DNA of 15,718 nt from JAVWIF01 sp036639635 (GTDB taxonomy: Bacteria; Bacillota_I; Bacilli_A; Erysipelotrichales; Erysipelotrichaceae): NCBI GenBank assembly GCA_036639635.1, contig JAVWIF010000043.1, forward strand, positions 1 through 15,718, in the 5' to 3' direction. The stretch's first letter is position 1, and each line of letters begins with the position of its first letter. The translations under genes were made by a program, and so were the position numbers. Under the pieces are notes generated by a model. That model saw only the letters and a program-made list of their open reading frames with translations, did no database searches and was not told the origin of the DNA. This document shows, in pieces, positions 13,811 through 15,718 of this stretch.

Positions 13811-14339
13811 GTGCTGCTTTTAATGTTCCATAAAGGATGGCGACATCAACTGGATACATAACAACATTCTTAATTAAACGAATACTGGTAAATAATGGAC
13901 TTTGATACATCATATTTAACCATAGGGAAGTCAAGATTAAATTGATGAACACCGTAATACAAAGACGAGCTAACATCACACGTGGTAATGTTATTTTCTT
14001 TTGATAGAAAAAACAACCATAAATCATACCTGTTAAAAACTCATTGAGGGCAAACCCAGGGAAATAAGGTCCTTCAGGACGGATTAAATACTTTAATAAA
14101 TCTGCTATAATTCCAGCAAAACCAGTAACAACAGGTCCATAGTACATACCTGATACTGCAGCAAAAACGGATGAGAACCCTATTCTTAAAGTTGGGGTAA
14201 TCGGAATAAATAGAGTACCAGCTACAACGTTTAAGGAAGTCATCATGGCACTACCACAAATGGAAGTTACCTTTCGCATTTGTTTTGCGGATGTCTTAAT
14301 TAATTTAGGAACTTGAAACAATTCTTTGGCAAAGTTCAT
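13788..14339 (-). CDS. folT: Folate-specific ECF transporter S component
   Basis: FolT is the membrane substrate-binding subunit that captures folate for the shared energy-coupling module (EcfA, EcfA', EcfT), which must be encoded elsewhere. The start is the ATG at 14339 (183 residues) because AAGGAGG lies 9 bases upstream; an in-frame ATG at 14384 lies in the regulatory leader. About five to six membrane segments are visible, with the family-like core RIGFSSVFAAVSGMYYGPV, then AGIIADLLKYLIRPEGPYFP, LNEFLTGMIYG and a C-terminal AILYGTLKAA. The identification rests on this pattern plus the tetrahydrofolate riboswitch upstream, which independently points to folate. The C-terminus runs into 21-bp tandem repeats beside an assembly gap, so the last residues could vary. 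Confidence 0.9.
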   Translation of the reverse strand: MNFAKELFQVPKLIKTSAKQMRKVTSICGSAMMTSLNVVAGTLFIPITPTLRIGFSSVFAAVSGMYYGPVVTGFAGIIADLLKYLIRPEGPYFPGFALNEFLTGMIYGCFFYQKKITLPRVMLARLCITVFINLILTSLWLNMMYQSPLFTSIRLIKNVVMYPVDVAILYGTLKAAQRIKKTA

Positions 14340-14348
14340 ATAAAAATA

Positions 14349-14381
14349 CCTCCTTTTCCATATTGCATATAGAAAAAGAAG
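14349..14381 (-). promoter_or_regulatory. Hairpin sequestering the folT ribosome binding site
   Basis: On the minus strand CTTCTTTTTCTATAT (14367-14381) pairs with ATATGGAAAAGGAGG (14349-14363) over 15 unbroken positions (three are G-U) around a GCA loop. The right arm includes the whole folT Shine-Dalgarno AAGGAGG. A rival helix, AAAGAGC with GCTTCTTT (one bulge), would occupy the left arm and free the site. This is a natural expression platform for the riboswitch just upstream. Confidence 0.75.
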
Positions 14382-14400
14382 CATATTGGCTCTTTATATG

Positions 14401-14500
14401 CAACAGCGGGATGCAAACTAGAAATCGCAAGATAAACTTTTCGCCTGTCTGACAACTCCCCGTCCAGACAGTACTTAACGCTTCTAATTTTACTCTGCTA
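14401..14500 (-). ncRNA. Tetrahydrofolate riboswitch (THF class I) upstream of folT
   Basis: The minus strand shows the conserved blocks of the folT-associated THF riboswitch in order: GCAGAGTA, GCGTTAAGT, GGGGAGTTGTC, GGCGAAA and TTTGCATCCCGCTG. Helices fit: P1 TAGCAG (14495-14500) with CTGTTG (14401-14406); P2 AAATTAGAA with TTCTAGTTT; P3 CTGTCTGGAC with GTCAGACAG (one bulge). Known members bind reduced folates and turn off folate uptake genes. The start site predicted from the promoter falls at its 5' edge. Confidence 0.9.
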
Positions 14501-14508
14501 ACGGCTAA

Positions 14509-14537
14509 ATTATAGAAGAAATTAGATGGAAATACAA
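14509..14537 (-). promoter_or_regulatory. Promoter of folT
   Basis: On the minus strand TTGTAT (14532-14537) and a perfect TATAAT (14509-14514) are separated by 17 bases. Transcription would start near 14502, two bases before the riboswitch. Confidence 0.88.
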
Positions 14538-14609
14538 GCTTTTTGTATAAATTATCTTGTGAAATTTTTCGTTTGTGAAAAAAACCTTTTTATATGCAAG
14601 TGGTTGGGG

Positions 14610-14615
14610 TATAAT
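14610..14615 (+). promoter_or_regulatory. -10 of the pta promoter
   Basis: A perfect TATAAT lies 30 bases before the pta start codon; the -35 position (TTTTTA, 14587-14592) is weak. No catabolite-response element was recognised nearby. Confidence 0.6.
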
Positions 14616-14644
14616 GAAAATGATAATGAAAGTGAGGATTTATT

Positions 14645-15616
14645 ATGTTTGACATGTTAAAAGAAAAAATCAAGGGTAAAGGAGTAAGAATTGTATTTAC
14701 TGAAGGTAGCGATCCACGTATATTGGAAGCTGCAATTCGCTTACATAAAGAAAATATTATTGTACCAGTTCTACTAGGTAATCGTGCAGAAATTGAAGGT
14801 TGCGCGGCTGCTAAAGGTTGGAGTACAGAAGGATTAGAATTATTAGATCCAAAAGAATACAAGAACATGGATTTAATGGTTACAAAAGTAATTGAATTAC
14901 GTAAAGGTAAAATGGATGAAGAGACAGCACGTCTTGCTTGTTTGAAAACAAACTTCTTTGGTACTATGTATGTAAAATTAGGTTGTGCTGATGGTTTATT
15001 AGGTGGAGCTACTTACTCTACTGCAGATACTGTACGTCCTGCTTTACAATTAGTAAAAACTAAACCAGGGAATTCAATTGTATCAAGTTGTTTCATTCTT
15101 ATGAAAGACCATGAGCAATTGGTTATGGGAGACTGTTCTATTAATATTAACCCAACAGCTGATGATTTAGTAGAAATCACATTACAAACAGCGAATACTG
15201 TTCGCCAGTTTGGTATTGAACCAAAAGTTGGATTATTATCTTATTCAACATTAGGATCAGCAAAAGGTGAAAGTGTTACTAAAGTAGTAGAGGCAGCAAC
15301 ACGTTTAAAACGTATGCCTTTAGACTTTGAAGTAGAAGGAGAAATTCAATTCGATTGTTGTATCGCTCCTGAAGTTGCAACTTTAAAAGCACCTGATTCA
15401 AAAGTAGCTGGTAAAATCAATACATTTATTTTCCCTAATATTGATTCTGGAAATATTGGTTATAAAATCGCTTCACGTTTAGGTGGATATGAAGCAATCG
15501 GACCAATCTTACAAGGTTTAAATTCACCAATTAATGATTTATCTAGAGGCTGTAATGCAAACGAAGTATATAAAATGGCACTTGTTACTGCTGCTCAGAA
15601 ATTCATGGATATTTAA
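14645..15616 (+). CDS. pta: Phosphate acetyltransferase
   Basis: Pta converts acetyl-CoA and phosphate to acetyl phosphate, which acetate kinase uses to make ATP; it is central to fermentative energy yield. The protein has 323 residues, the short single-domain form typical of Firmicutes. Recognisable family segments are VFTEGSDPRILEAA (17-30), GLLGGATYSTADTVRPAL (117-134), VGLLSYSTLGSAKGE (195-209), GEIQFDCCIAPEVA (232-245), FIFPNIDSGNIGYK (261-274) and PINDLSRG (295-302). GAGG (14634-14637) lies 7 bases before the ATG. It stands alone with its own promoter and terminator; ackA is not in the window. Codon use (many TTA, GGT and GCT) looks like a well-expressed gene. Confidence 0.96.
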   Translation: MFDMLKEKIKGKGVRIVFTEGSDPRILEAAIRLHKENIIVPVLLGNRAEIEGCAAAKGWSTEGLELLDPKEYKNMDLMVTKVIELRKGKMDEETARLACLKTNFFGTMYVKLGCADGLLGGATYSTADTVRPALQLVKTKPGNSIVSSCFILMKDHEQLVMGDCSININPTADDLVEITLQTANTVRQFGIEPKVGLLSYSTLGSAKGESVTKVVEAATRLKRMPLDFEVEGEIQFDCCIAPEVATLKAPDSKVAGKINTFIFPNIDSGNIGYKIASRLGGYEAIGPILQGLNSPINDLSRGCNANEVYKMALVTAAQKFMDI

Positions 15617-15627
15617 TAAATAGTTTG

Positions 15628-15657
15628 AAAACAGGGAGATGTTATTGCCCTGTTTTT
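15628..15657 (+). terminator. Terminator of pta
   Basis: AAAACAGGG (15628-15636) pairs with CCCTGTTTT (15648-15656) around an 11-base loop, with a T-run at the end. It lies 11 bases after the pta stop. Confidence 0.9.
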
Positions 15658-15667
15658 ATATGTACAG

Positions 15668-15712
15668 AAATAAAGAAAAAAAGCGTTAGGGGAAACGCTT
15701 TTTTCTTTATTT
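15668..15712. terminator. Second, long hairpin terminator at the right edge
   Basis: Arms at 15668-15687 and 15694-15712 pair over 19 positions with one bulged A around an AGGGGA loop; the core is GCGTT/AACGC flanked by A-runs and T-runs. It can end transcription in both directions. It probably serves a converging gene just outside the window and backs up the pta terminator. Confidence 0.82.
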
Positions 15713-15718
15713 CTTATT

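Noticed and set aside
13585..13833. Open frame running through the Ns
   Set aside because: It is made of terminator and tandem-repeat sequence joined across an assembly gap.
14340..14384. Extra 15 residues at the FolT N-terminus
   Set aside because: This region forms the ribosome-site hairpin of the riboswitch and the ATG at 14339 has AAGGAGG in place.
14380..14406. GCATAT/ATATGC followed by a T-rich stretch as a terminator before folT
   Set aside because: The stem is only 6 AT-rich pairs with a 9-base loop; the 15-position hairpin over the ribosome binding site is a far better regulatory structure.

Overview
The window is AT-rich chromosomal DNA from a low-GC Gram-positive anaerobe. The aspartate-family lysine operon with a lysine riboswitch, the ECF-type folate transporter with a tetrahydrofolate riboswitch, the Crp/Fnr-like regulator paired with an Fe-S protein, and strong AGGAGG-type ribosome binding sites all fit Firmicutes. 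I lean towards a gut Erysipelotrichia-like lineage; that placement is inference from gene style, not proof. UGA is used as a stop and the genetic code looks standard. There are no tRNA or rRNA genes, CRISPR arrays or transposases. The only non-biological item is a 100-N assembly gap at 13635-13734.

Layout. (1) 134-3448: a GH13/alpha-amylase-like protein (minus strand) diverges from a carbohydrate solute-binding-like protein (plus strand). Neither has transporter permeases beside it, and the GH13-like protein seems to have lost catalytic residues. (2) 3456-7842: a lysine operon on the minus strand, lysA-lysC-dapA-dapB, with two ATGA overlaps. It starts from a clear promoter, passes through a lysine riboswitch (L-box) with a terminator/antiterminator switch, and ends at a hairpin terminator that also encodes the last residues of the converging solute-binding gene. 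(3) 7961-9730: a 60-residue single-pass membrane protein, a Crp/Fnr-like regulator, and a divergent 4Fe-4S protein. The regulator and the Fe-S gene share a perfect 14-bp palindrome. (4) 9818-13609: ung-folC-recQ, a tightly packed plus-strand operon (DNA repair and folate polyglutamylation). (5) 13575-13810: a convergent terminator, an assembly gap flanked by an exact 55-bp duplication, and 21-bp tandem repeats. (6) 13788-14537: folT on the minus strand, led by a tetrahydrofolate riboswitch and a 15-bp hairpin that buries its ribosome binding site. (7) 14610-15712: pta on the plus strand and two terminators.

How the parts work together. The lysine operon makes lysine and diaminopimelate from aspartate and is predicted to shut off by early termination when lysine is plentiful. 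FolT imports folate and FolC traps it as polyglutamate; folT is predicted to be repressed at translation by tetrahydrofolate. Pta links acetyl-CoA to acetyl phosphate, normal for fermentative energy metabolism. The Crp/Fnr-Fe-S pair looks like a redox or nitrosative-stress module. The most open biology is the degenerate GH13-like protein with its orphan binding protein. The most useful corrections are the two riboswitches: a 66-codon open frame lying inside the lysine riboswitch should not be called a gene.
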